Of a stretch of DNA of 25,177 nt, positions 1 to 8,167 are shown in pieces. The notes below the pieces were generated by a model. That model saw only the letters and a program-made list of their open reading frames with translations. It was not told the DNA's origin and made no database searches. The stretch is from DASWIP01 sp036397635 (GTDB taxonomy: Bacteria > Actinomycetota > AC-67). The stretch's first letter is position 1; each line of letters starts with the position of its first letter. The position numbers and the translations under genes are program-made. The DNA is taken from NCBI GenBank assembly GCA_036397635.1, contig DASWIP010000048.1, positions 1-25,177 of the forward strand, read 5' to 3'.

Positions 1-1
1 G

Positions 2-3000
2 GCCGAAACGGATGGCGCAGCCGAGGGGGATGAATCGACGACGAGCACGACGTCGGCCTCGCTATCCGATGACACGTGGTGGTTCCACGTGAAGGCAATC
101 GACCAGGCCGGAAACCCAAGCAACGATGCCACCTACGGGCCAATCAAGATCGATGGTACCGGCCCCAATGCACCCACGATCACGTCACTGACCCACAGTC
201 AGGACGACTGGTCGTCGAACCGGGATGCGAGCTTCGCTTGGGCTCCGCCTCTAGACGGCTCGATGATCGACGGCTACTCGGTGCTGTTCGATCAGAACGC
301 ATCTACGGACCCTGACGAGACTGTCGACACCGTGACCACGGGTTGGACCCAGAGCGGAATCGCAGACGGGGAGTGGTGGCTCCACGTTCGCGGGAAGGAT
401 GCCGCGAACAACTGGGGCGCGACTGGTCACTATCGAGTCCGGGTCGATGCAACTGGACCGGTTGGGCCGGTCATCTCCTCACCGACGCACCCAAATGAGG
501 ATGGGGCATATACGGGCGACAGTCCGCAGTTTGACTGGGTCCCCCCCAGCGAGCTGAGCGGTATCTCGGGGTACAGCTTCGTCCTCGACAACTCGCCGGA
601 TACCATCCCAGACACGACCTCGGAAGGTTCGGACACGTCGATGTCCTACACCGATCTGCATTGGGGCGAGTACTGGTTCCATGTCCGAGCCCAAAACGGC
701 AGCCACGACGCAGCGGGTGAGGGTCTGTGGGGTGATACTGCGCACTTTCACGTGATGATGTTCCCACTCGCGGATGCCTCAGCGGCGTCTGCCCCAGACC
801 AGGGCGGTCCTGGCGTCTCGGTTACGCCGACGGCGCTTGCCGACGAAGTCTCAACCGTGTCGCCTGGCTTACAGGGCCCCGGGAACCTCTTCCCGATCGG
901 CGGCCTTCTGGGCAGCGACTCGTTTTTCGGGGGAACGGTTGTTCCTGATGGGAACATCGTGGAAGCTGTGGCGGACGCTTATGGATCATTGTTCCTACCC
1001 GAAGCCACCTTGGGCAATCTTGGTGATGGCTTGTCTGGATCGTTGGGCGCGGTTAGGGCTGGGCCCTCGCTCCCTTTGATCTTCCAACTAGTGCCGGGCG
1101 CCGGCTATACCGTTACGACGACTCGCTACGAACCTGACGGTACCACACGGACACGCACCGACAACTTCTCGTCATGTGTACCGCACAGCTATAGCAGCGC
1201 TGATGGCGAACTTACCCTCGAGCCTGATCTCAGCATCTATCTTTGCCCGGACATATCGGCTTTCCCCTCGCAGCGGTTGGATTATCGCCTGAACGCGCTC
1301 AGGTCAGGTGTGCGTGTCAAGGTGGGCGTGACCATGAACCTCGTTACCAAGGAACTGGCCTTTTCGACGGATGCGCGCACCTCGGACCACCCGACCTCGT
1401 TTGGAATGACCTTGACGCAGACGACCGATGCCGCTACATCGACCAGCTCGAATGTTCTCGACACATCATCGACTGCACTACTTGACTCGCTTGATCTGAC
1501 GGTCACATCCACCCCGCCGACAGGAAGCCGGGCCGCCGAGGGTCATGTCCGCGTCACGAATATCCCCGCTGCGGTGACTCACCGTTACACCATCTCCGGC
1601 AAAGAGGCTACCGATACCGATCGGACGATCTCGCTCCGCTTGGCGCTGGAGAACAACGCGCCGAACCCGGGCGAGCAGCTCTTCGTAGAGCGGCTCGACT
1701 CTTCCGACGGTGGTCGGCTCACGGGTCGTCTAGACATGCAGAACGTGCCCCGCGATTTTGACATGACCATCGATGGCATACTCAAGCCCGAGGGCGACGT
1801 CAGAACCGCCACACCAATACAAGCGACGATCCGCGGCACTCAGAGCGCATCCGTGAACGAGATGATGCAACTGCAGCAATGGAACGGTGCGCAGCTATTG
1901 AGCATCCTTGACGCGTCAAGTTTCGCGAGTGAATACGAGATCGGTATCACCGTCCTCCGGGATGAATTTGGCGCCCAGCTGAAGGACACCGGTGGTGCGC
2001 TCTCAGCGTCGTTCCCCGCAGGCCCTCCTGCTGGCGGCGTCCTCCAACTCTCCCGCTATCGTCGCGTCGGCCAGACGGACGTCCTGGACTCGCGCTTTGA
2101 CTTCGAGAACTTCTCGACGTTGACGGAGTTCCGCGTGCGTGCCCATGGCGATCCCGATGACCCGACCGGTACCGAGATCTCACTGGAAAACTTGGCCGGC
2201 GTGCCGAACCAGCTGATCCAAGTGTTGCGGTACCCCGTGAACGCCAGTCCTCAGCGATTCGTCCTTGCAGGCCCATCGGCCGATCAGAGCGCGATCTACG
2301 CCCCGGTGGACGGCCGCAACCTACGGTGGGACGCGATCCCACGGAAGTTCGACTTCGTGACCGACCTCACGCGCCAACCGAACCGGATGCCCGCCACGAT
2401 TGCCATCGATATCCAGTCCACGTCGGCAACACCCAACGGTCGCATAGAGGTCACCGAGAAGCAGCCCGATGGTACGCTTGGGTTCATCCTCAAGGCGTTC
2501 AACGCGCGCACTCGTCTCGAGGGCACTTTCCAGGGGACCCTCACGAACCCCAAGCGGGCGCGGATTGCCCGTAGCAACTTCGGTTCCAGATCCGATCAGG
2601 CGCTGCAGGTCTACTTGAAGGATGGGGCCACGCTAGAAACACAGGTGCGTTTCATGGGTCCCGAGGCGACGACCGAGGATCTGGAATCAGGTGCAGGGAC
2701 CGAGGTGGATGGTATCTTCACGTCGGTACCGGACGACTACGACTACGACATGACTTTGACCACAGACGCCCAAGGCCACCCAACCGATGCCACGCTTACC
2801 GGCTCGAACTCGGCCGCCGCAGCGAACATGGACGTCGTATTCTCCGACAACCGCAAGGGCATCCAGCTCCACCAGCATGCCTTGCCGAAGTCGTTCTCCT
2901 ACGTCGTGCACGCCGAGAACTTCGATTCCGGTGGGAATCCGAAGCTCATGCGGCTCGCCGCAACCAGCCAGTCCTCAGCGAACGCCAACGCGGTGCTAGA

Positions 3001-4966
3001 GGCGAAATACCGTAGCCTGCACCTTCTGCTGAAGGGCCTTACGGAGACGTTCAGCTATGACGTCTCTGTGACCGGCCCCATCGATAACCCGGCTACGGCG
3101 ACCATCAGCCAGCGGCAATCTGATCCGAATCCAAATCAGCTCGTGCAAATGGTGCTCGAGCAGGACACCTCGCAGCGTCTCGCGGTCACCTTGAAGAATC
3201 GGCCAGACTCCGTGCTGCCAGAGACGGCTTCGTACATGGACCTTGTCTGGTCATCGGTTCCTCAAGACTTCGATGTTACGGTTGGTCGTTCGCAAAGCGA
3301 TGACGGTGCGCATGCCAACGTGACCGTCGATACCCATGGCGCCGACCTGCCAGAAGCTACCGTGAGGCTGCGGCAACATCGTCCGAACCAGCGCCAGGAA
3401 CTCTACCTGAAGGGTCTTTCAGCGACCCTCAGTGGCTCGCTCCGCTATGGGGGAAGTTTGGGCGATCCGAATACGCTGCAAGTGCAGCTGCAGAGTTCCG
3501 GACGGCATGACACTGATGCTTTCCAGGCATTGAGCTACACCGGATCCGATCTTGAGGCCAGCATTGTCGCAAAGGCTGGCGCAGCGGTCCCTCCAATCTC
3601 GGCATCGGGATCCCGACTGAAGGCTGTCTACGATTTCCTGCCGCCGGGCGTTACGCTTCAGTACACCAACACCAAGGACGAGAACGGACACGAGACTGCG
3701 TTCTCCGCCGTGCTCCACAACACGGACGCCAGCGGAAACGACGCACCCAACCCTTCCGGCGCAATCAATCTGGAGTTCTTCGACGGTAACGGCGTACCGA
3801 CGCGAACGATTCGCGCGACCGATCTGCCGGCGGTCTTGACGCAACTCAAGTACACGTTCCCTCCACCTAACCCCAATGAGAACGATAACTGCCTTGGCCG
3901 GATCGGCTACGAAGGCTCATCATCGACACTAGACCTCGAATTGGATCTTTTCGTTCCGCGAGGCTGCTTCGCCGGCAGGGTCACCGCCAACATCGCCGAT
4001 GTGCCACATCTCGGCTTTGAGAAGGCTGAGTTGTTGCGAAGCGGGGATGCAACGTTCCTCACGCGCATGGATGGGGCTGCACGAGAGGTAGTGACGAAGG
4101 CCGTGATCGAAGCCCCGGTGCCCGATGACGTGGCGCAATTCCTCAACAAGCCAATCGACTTCGACCAGGGACACGCTAAGCAGTTGTGCCCAGCCGTCGG
4201 GAGTTTCGCTGGCCGCGGTGTTGGCTGCATGGACGTGCGGATCACTGCCAACCCGTCCTACGACAACGTTCGCGTCCGTCTGGAGGCCGACGGATTGCGA
4301 AGCGCTCAATTGAAGTCGAATCTTGGCCTGAATGGAACTACGAAGCGTCCTTACCCGTCAGGCTTCGACGACATCGACAGGGATCTCTGGGATCTTCTCC
4401 CCCTGTTCGCGGTAAGGAACGATGGAACCGGGAGCATCAAAGTCTTCTTGAGCGGGGACGACAACCCGAACGTTACGAGCACTCTTCACCAAGAAGCACG
4501 ATGCTGCGTGCGGACGTGGAAGACGGCGGGCGACGAGATGGACTACTCTCTCGACAAACCCCTTGGCTTACGCTTCTACGCGTGGCAGGTCGAAAGCGGA
4601 CACTGTGGTACCGACTCCGACCAGTCATTGAGCAAATGCAACCTGGATGGAGAAGAACTGACCAACACATTCGGGGCGAACATTCACGCGCATCCACCCG
4701 AACCGTTCTACAGCGATGAGCCGGTGCCGTTCGATCCCAAGTTCATCGCCTTCTCATACGATGAGAACCCCGAAGAGCAGCGTAATGGCTTCCTGAGCAA
4801 CCCGGGGACCACCACTTACTACGTGCCGAACCTCTACGATACCTTCCTCTCGGACGGTCCATCCGCGCGATGGTACGCGCACAACCTCGCGGGCTGGCAA
4901 ACCGATTGGTATTTCCACTCCCTTCTTCGCGAGTACGAGGTCGATCCCTTTGGTCTGGGAGCCTAG
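2..4966 (+). CDS. Giant extracellular repeat protein, 5'-truncated by the window edge
   Basis: The reading frame is open from base 2 to the TAG at 4964-4966, giving about 1654 residues; the true start lies upstream, and the first ATG at 89 falls inside a repeat, so it is not the start. The first 245 or so residues are two complete and one partial Ig/FN3-like repeats, recognisable by a G-Y-S core, an aspartate-rich loop, W-x-x-V-[RK] and N-N-W-G near the end. After a low-complexity linker, residues about 510-1320 carry a second repeat of roughly 55-75 residues. Each unit opens with a motif like [AGNS]-[LVI]-P-x-x-[FY]-[DS] (for example near bases 1742, 2332, 2723, 2879, 3255) and continues as alternating beta-type sequence. 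The C-terminal 300 residues are cysteine-containing and non-repetitive. No membrane segment is seen. An exported surface or adhesive role is inference; I do not recognise the family of the second repeat. GC content is lower than in the rest of the window. Confidence 0.9.
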   Translation, partial: AETDGAAEGDESTTSTTSASLSDDTWWFHVKAIDQAGNPSNDATYGPIKIDGTGPNAPTITSLTHSQDDWSSNRDASFAWAPPLDGSMIDGYSVLFDQNASTDPDETVDTVTTGWTQSGIADGEWWLHVRGKDAANNWGATGHYRVRVDATGPVGPVISSPTHPNEDGAYTGDSPQFDWVPPSELSGISGYSFVLDNSPDTIPDTTSEGSDTSMSYTDLHWGEYWFHVRAQNGSHDAAGEGLWGDTAHFHVMMFPLADASAASAPDQGGPGVSVTPTALADEVSTVSPGLQGPGNLFPIGGLLGSDSFFGGTVVPDGNIVEAVADAYGSLFLPEATLGNLGDGLSGSLGAVRAGPSLPLIFQLVPGAGYTVTTTRYEPDGTTRTRTDNFSSCVPHSYSSADGELTLEPDLSIYLCPDISAFPSQRLDYRLNALRSGVRVKVGVTMNLVTKELAFSTDARTSDHPTSFGMTLTQTTDAATSTSSNVLDTSSTALLDSLDLTVTSTPPTGSRAAEGHVRVTNIPAAVTHRYTISGKEATDTDRTISLRLALENNAPNPGEQLFVERLDSSDGGRLTGRLDMQNVPRDFDMTIDGILKPEGDVRTATPIQATIRGTQSASVNEMMQLQQWNGAQLLSILDASSFASEYEIGITVLRDEFGAQLKDTGGALSASFPAGPPAGGVLQLSRYRRVGQTDVLDSRFDFENFSTLTEFRVRAHGDPDDPTGTEISLENLAGVPNQLIQVLRYPVNASPQRFVLAGPSADQSAIYAPVDGRNLRWDAIPRKFDFVTDLTRQPNRMPATIAIDIQSTSATPNGRIEVTEKQPDGTLGFILKAFNARTRLEGTFQGTLTNPKRARIARSNFGSRSDQALQVYLKDGATLETQVRFMGPEATTEDLESGAGTEVDGIFTSVPDDYDYDMTLTTDAQGHPTDATLTGSNSAAAANMDVVFSDNRKGIQLHQHALPKSFSYVVHAENFDSGGNPKLMRLAATSQSSANANAVLEAKYRSLHLLLKGLTETFSYDVSVTGPIDNPATATISQRQSDPNPNQLVQMVLEQDTSQRLAVTLKNRPDSVLPETASYMDLVWSSVPQDFDVTVGRSQSDDGAHANVTVDTHGADLPEATVRLRQHRPNQRQELYLKGLSATLSGSLRYGGSLGDPNTLQVQLQSSGRHDTDAFQALSYTGSDLEASIVAKAGAAVPPISASGSRLKAVYDFLPPGVTLQYTNTKDENGHETAFSAVLHNTDASGNDAPNPSGAINLEFFDGNGVPTRTIRATDLPAVLTQLKYTFPPPNPNENDNCLGRIGYEGSSSTLDLELDLFVPRGCFAGRVTANIADVPHLGFEKAELLRSGDATFLTRMDGAAREVVTKAVIEAPVPDDVAQFLNKPIDFDQGHAKQLCPAVGSFAGRGVGCMDVRITANPSYDNVRVRLEADGLRSAQLKSNLGLNGTTKRPYPSGFDDIDRDLWDLLPLFAVRNDGTGSIKVFLSGDDNPNVTSTLHQEARCCVRTWKTAGDEMDYSLDKPLGLRFYAWQVESGHCGTDSDQSLSKCNLDGEELTNTFGANIHAHPPEPFYSDEPVPFDPKFIAFSYDENPEEQRNGFLSNPGTTTYYVPNLYDTFLSDGPSARWYAHNLAGWQTDWYFHSLLREYEVDPFGLGA

Positions 4967-5551
4967 ATGAGAGCCTGGCAGCAGCGAATCACGGGCGACG
5001 GCGTCCTCAAGCGATCGAGAGGCAAGGCCGCGGCTGTATCACTCGTGGGCGGTCTGGTCCTAGTGTTGACGGCTGGGTGTGTCGCTGCCGGGAGATCTCC
5101 CGATACCCGCCCTGGTGTCCCTGTCACTCACGAGGGTATATGGGCGACCGAAGCGATCTACCCGCCGGAGTGCCATCGTGGGCAACCGTTGCGAACCCGG
5201 ATCGAGATCGCCTGCGCCGACATGGCAGCTCGTGCCGATGCTCTCGATGGCGCCGCGACCCCAAAGCGCTCAACGCCGCCGGTTATCACGCTACTTCCAG
5301 ACGGGCGCCTTCGTTACACGGACACGGCCCGCCACGATAGGAACCACCTGGTTCACTCGGTGCTGTCCGGGTTGGAAGTGAGATTCAACGCGGAGGGTTG
5401 GAAGAAGATCCCGACGGGGGATGAAGATCACTTGCACTTCCAATATGTTCGGTCGTGGGGAGCCCTCGATATCAAGATCGCTCTGCGGCAAGTGGCCAAG
5501 GGCATCGTGGAAGCGCATGCCGTCATAGAGTCACTCGAACCGGTGACGTGA
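4967..5551 (+). CDS. Putative lipoprotein, tandem copy 1
   Basis: This 194-residue protein starts with an ATG directly after the TAG of the giant gene, with GGGAG five bases upstream, so the two genes are probably co-transcribed. A basic stretch (K15-R18) and a hydrophobic core (residues 21-36) end in the lipobox L-T-A-G-C, with Cys38 as the predicted lipidation site. The mature part is a small soluble domain with two cysteines, Cys69 and Cys83, that may pair. I do not recognise a family. It is the parent or sister of the gene at 5762, which is very similar over its whole length. A membrane-anchored partner of the giant secreted protein is a reasonable guess from position only. Confidence 0.85.
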   Translation: MRAWQQRITGDGVLKRSRGKAAAVSLVGGLVLVLTAGCVAAGRSPDTRPGVPVTHEGIWATEAIYPPECHRGQPLRTRIEIACADMAARADALDGAATPKRSTPPVITLLPDGRLRYTDTARHDRNHLVHSVLSGLEVRFNAEGWKKIPTGDEDHLHFQYVRSWGALDIKIALRQVAKGIVEAHAVIESLEPVT

Positions 5552-5588
5552 GGCTTGGATCCACGAACGATCTCCTGCCACGAGGCTA

Positions 5589-5761
5589 ACCGATTGGCAT
5601 TTCTTGGGGAGTACGGAGGTCGATCCCTTAGCAGGGTGCTGAAAAAGTCCCGAAATGCCCTGGGGACGTGCTCACGGCAAGCTTCCCATCAGCACGGATA
5701 CAGTCGAGGCAACCACCGTGCCCCGCTTTTTCAGCACCCTGTTAGAGGTCTGGGGGCCTAG
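5589..5761 (+). pseudogene. Scar of the giant gene's 3' end, split by the MITE
   Basis: Bases 5589-5627 and 5746-5761 together match the last codons and TAG of the giant gene (4901-4966), with a small internal deletion and a one-base shift. The piece has no start and cannot encode a domain, but it supplies the ribosome-binding region and TAG-ATG junction in front of lipoprotein copy 2. The short open frame across this stretch is an accident. Confidence 0.75.
5632..5741. mobile_element. MITE-like non-autonomous element, 110 bp
   Basis: Perfect 16-bp terminal inverted repeats, CAGGGTGCTGAAAAAG at 5632-5647 and its complement at 5726-5741, enclose about 78 bases with no credible gene. The element is flanked by a direct 4-bp TTAG at 5628-5631 and 5742-5745, the expected target-site duplication. 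TTAG fits the YTAR target known for the IS5 group, and 4-bp duplications also occur in other families such as IS1182, so the parental transposase family is uncertain. The element lies inside copy B of the tandem duplication and is absent from the matching position in copy A near 4949. As RNA it could fold into a long hairpin between the two lipoprotein genes. Confidence 0.88.
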
Positions 5762-6343
5762 ATGGGAGCCTGGCAGCAGCGAATCACGGGTGACTGCGTC
5801 GTCAAGCGATTGAGAGGCAAGGCAGCGGCTGCATCACTCGCAGGTGGCCTGATCTTGGTGCTGACGACTGGGTGCTTCACTGCCGCGAGAGCGCCCGATA
5901 CAGATCCCGGTGTGCCTGTCACTCATGAGGGCATCTGGGCGACCGAGGCGATCTACCCGCCGGAATGCCATTTCGGTCAGCCGTTGCGGACCAGGATCGA
6001 GATCGCCTGCGCCGACATGGGAGCAGATGCTGATCCTCTGGATGGCGCCGCGACCCCATTGCGATCAGAGCGACCCCTCATCGTGCTGCTTCCCGACGGG
6101 CGTCTTCGTTACACGGACACGGCCCGCCACATGAACGAACCCCTTCACTCGGTATTGTCCGGGTTGGAGGTGGGGTTCAACGCGGAGGGTTGGAAGAAGA
6201 TCCCGACCGGTAATGATGATCACCTTCATTTCCAGTATGTTCGGTCGTGGGGCACCCTCGATATCAAGATGGCCCTTCGGCAGGTGACCGAAGGCGTCGT
6301 GGAAGCACATGCCGTTATGGAGTCACTCGAACCGGTGACGTGA
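5762..6343 (+). CDS. Putative lipoprotein, tandem copy 2
   Basis: This 193-residue near-duplicate of the preceding lipoprotein opens with W-Q-Q-R-I-T-G-D, as copy 1 does, and has a hydrophobic signal core and a lipobox L-T-T-G-C with Cys38. Both mature-domain cysteines are kept. Differences are spread along the gene, mostly as substitutions that keep the frame, so both copies look functional and the duplication is not very recent. The start is the ATG after a TAG inherited from the duplicated 3' end of the giant gene, with GGGGG a few bases upstream, as in copy 1. The copy is now separated from copy 1 by a small inserted element, which may interrupt read-through from the giant gene. Confidence 0.85.
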   Translation: MGAWQQRITGDCVVKRLRGKAAAASLAGGLILVLTTGCFTAARAPDTDPGVPVTHEGIWATEAIYPPECHFGQPLRTRIEIACADMGADADPLDGAATPLRSERPLIVLLPDGRLRYTDTARHMNEPLHSVLSGLEVGFNAEGWKKIPTGNDDHLHFQYVRSWGTLDIKMALRQVTEGVVEAHAVMESLEPVT

Positions 6344-6405
6344 GGCTGGCCACGAGCGTCTCCTCCTATCGGGTGCTCGGACCGGTGAACCATGGGGCCG
6401 TGTGA

Positions 6406-7239
6406 TCAGTGCGAGTACCGCACCTCGACGTCGGTGCCGTCGGTCGCGAAGGTCAGATGGTAGTGCAGGTCTGTTCGGAAGGTCTGCAGTCCGCGACCAT
6501 CCAGCTCGGCCACGACATCGGGATGAGGGTGCCCGTGCGGCCGCAGGTGGCTGCTCAGCGCGATCAATGGGTCCGTGGCAGCGAGGTGGTCCACCCATGG
6601 GGTTCCGTTGCTGTGGTCGAACACGCCGTTGCGGCCACCGTGATGAGGCACCTGGAACACGCGCACGGTCGCGGGGAGCCGCTGGTTGATCGCGGGCCAA
6701 TTGTCGGCCTCCGAATCGCCGGTCAGCACGAAGCTCACGTTCCCCAGCGTCAGGGTCAGCACCACCGAGTTGTTGTTCTCATTCGCCGCGTCGACCTGAT
6801 CGTGGTTCGGCCACAGCGCAGCGAGCGAGACCAGGCCGAAGTTCGGCTCGAGCACCTTCGTCGCGTCGATCGCTTGATGATGGGCGACGTTGGAGGACCG
6901 GTTCGCGTAATGCAGCAGCGTACCGAAGGTCGTCGATCCGATGGACTTCGGGTACCAGAACGCGCGGGTCCCGAACGTGGTCATCATCCGTTTGAGCCCG
7001 CGCGCGTGGTCTGCATGGCCGTGGGTCAGCAATACCCACTCGAAGACGTGCTGCTGCGCCTCCCAATCGATCCGCAGCCGGTCGAGGCGCCGCTTGACGA
7101 AGATCAGCGACGATCGCTCGTTCTCGTAATCGTTGCAATCCACCAGGCCGAACCGCCGTGTCCCAGCGTCGTCGACGGACTCGACCAGGATCGAGTCTCC
7201 CCATCCGACGTCGATCAATGTCACGGACAGCTCGGCCAC
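6406..7239 (-). CDS. Metallo-beta-lactamase-fold hydrolase, ComEC/Rec2 C-terminal-like
   Basis: This 277-residue soluble hydrolase has the metal-binding motif H73-x-H75-x-D77-H78 after the V-L-L-T-H strand, a later T-G-D-S-E strand-loop that would give the bridging Asp, and the P-H-H-G-G motif typical of ComEC-like domains. The N-terminal V-G-W-G-D-S also fits that group, although no membrane competence domain is present. I choose the GTG at 7239 rather than the in-frame ATG at 7257: the GTG has GGAGGAGGG at ideal distance, and its G is also the last base of the upstream gene's TAG, so the genes are translationally coupled. Substrate is unknown; members of this fold act on phosphodiesters, lactones or thioesters. 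Confidence 0.85.
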   Translation of the reverse strand: MAELSVTLIDVGWGDSILVESVDDAGTRRFGLVDCNDYENERSSLIFVKRRLDRLRIDWEAQQHVFEWVLLTHGHADHARGLKRMMTTFGTRAFWYPKSIGSTTFGTLLHYANRSSNVAHHQAIDATKVLEPNFGLVSLAALWPNHDQVDAANENNNSVVLTLTLGNVSFVLTGDSEADNWPAINQRLPATVRVFQVPHHGGRNGVFDHSNGTPWVDHLAATDPLIALSSHLRPHGHPHPDVVAELDGRGLQTFRTDLHYHLTFATDGTDVEVRYSH

Positions 7240-7793
7240 TAGGTTCCCTCCTCCCATGCCAGCGCCAGATCGGCGTTCTTCGGGTACCGATCCCTCGCGG
7301 CGTCGATCTGCGCGCGCGACCAGGCGGCGAACGCCTCGGTCTCTCCCGGAGACTGGGGGAGAGGATCCGCCGGGCGGAACGCCAGCAGCACCGTCACGGT
7401 GATCTCATGCGAGCGGTAGCGGTACGCCTCGTGGAACCGGTCGAGCGGGACGCGGTAGACCTCATCACGCTGAGGCTCATGGTCGGGGTCGAACCAGGTG
7501 AGCGGCAGCCACAAGTCCTCGGTCTCGATCGACAGCGTGGGGTCGTCCTCCACCTGGTCGAACAAGGCCGCGATCTCGTCCTGCGTGAAACGTCCGTCCG
7601 GTGTCGTGGAACGATAGACGACACCCATGTTCCCGAGCACCGGGACGGCTCGGCCGCCGACTTCGAGGCTCCACCCGGGGATGGGCGCGCGCGCCGCGAC
7701 GACCCAGTACGCCGCGCGCGCCATGGGCATGTCGTCGATCACGCGGATCGCATCGATCGAAAGCGGGATCGAGATATCGCCGACGGCTTGCAT
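7239..7793 (-). CDS. Conserved-looking hypothetical protein coupled to the MBL hydrolase
   Basis: This 184-residue protein is not recognised. It is soluble, acidic and rich in Trp, Tyr and Asp, with no signal peptide or membrane segment. Features include a D-E-I-A-A-L-F helix near residue 73 and an L-W-L-P-L-T-W-F strand near residue 94. Start ATG at 7793 has a G-rich stretch (CAGGGGGCG) just upstream. Its TAG shares one base with the GTG of the downstream metallo-beta-lactamase-fold gene, and the two likely form a two-gene operon. The pairing is the best clue: it may be a partner or adaptor of the hydrolase. No function is proposed. Confidence 0.75.
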   Translation of the reverse strand: MQAVGDISIPLSIDAIRVIDDMPMARAAYWVVAARAPIPGWSLEVGGRAVPVLGNMGVVYRSTTPDGRFTQDEIAALFDQVEDDPTLSIETEDLWLPLTWFDPDHEPQRDEVYRVPLDRFHEAYRYRSHEITVTVLLAFRPADPLPQSPGETEAFAAWSRAQIDAARDRYPKNADLALAWEEGT

Positions 7794-8167
7794 AGACGCC
7801 CCCTGGGTCGCGCGAGCGGATCCTAGGGCCGCGCGTCATCCTCACGCCAGGCGCGCCCCGCTGCGGGCAGCGGGCAGAGCCCAGGATGTCCCGGCGACCG
7901 GGAACACAGAGCGGCCGACCCGCGTCCAGTGTGCCACCCGCATCCTGGTCGAGCGAGGCCCGACGTCGGGTTCGGTCGAGGTCGGAGGTACTGGTGATCC
8001 AGGGATCCGCGCAGTTCGCTCTGCGCATATCTGCGCACTCACGGAAACATCCGCGTGGCGGGGTTGACACGTCCGGAGCGGCGCAGGAGAGTGACCCCCG
8101 AAGCGGAACCGGTGCCGTCGCCGTAACCCTACGGCGGCCGAGCAGAGTTCGGAGGGGAGGTCGCACC
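7794..8167. other. Divergent intergenic region, no gene seen
   Basis: These 374 bases separate the 184-aa gene (-) and the flavin oxidoreductase (+). No convincing gene is present. Visible signals are CTGCGCA repeated at exactly 10-bp spacing (8021 and 8031), a TTGACA hexamer at 8064-8069 with a poor -10 (GAGAGT at 8087), and a 7-bp perfect stem with a 4-base loop at 8119-8136 in the leader of the oxidoreductase. Any could be regulatory, but none is strong alone. Confidence 0.5.

Larger units (their letters stand above)
4901..6380 (+). repeat. Tandem segmental duplication (lipoprotein gene plus 3' tip of the giant gene)
   Basis: Copy A runs from about 4901 to 5588 and copy B from 5589 to about 6380. 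Copy B starts with a degenerate copy of the last 20 or so codons of the giant gene: ACCGATTGGYATTTC occurs at 4901 and 5589, and the later AGGTCGATCCCTT and GGTCTGGG-GCCTAG blocks also match. The lipoprotein gene follows in both, and similarity fades 30-40 bases past its stop. After subtracting the inserted 110-bp element and its target duplication, the two copies differ by only about 10 bases from start to lipoprotein stop. Confidence 0.85.

Noticed and set aside
5555..5761. 68-codon open frame between the lipoprotein genes
   Set aside because: It crosses the decayed scar of the giant gene and the whole MITE; no ribosome-binding site and no protein-like composition.
6409..7242. 277-codon plus-strand frame opposite the MBL hydrolase
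   Set aside because: It is the antisense shadow of a gene with clear metal-binding motifs, rich in Arg, Val and His as expected of such shadows.
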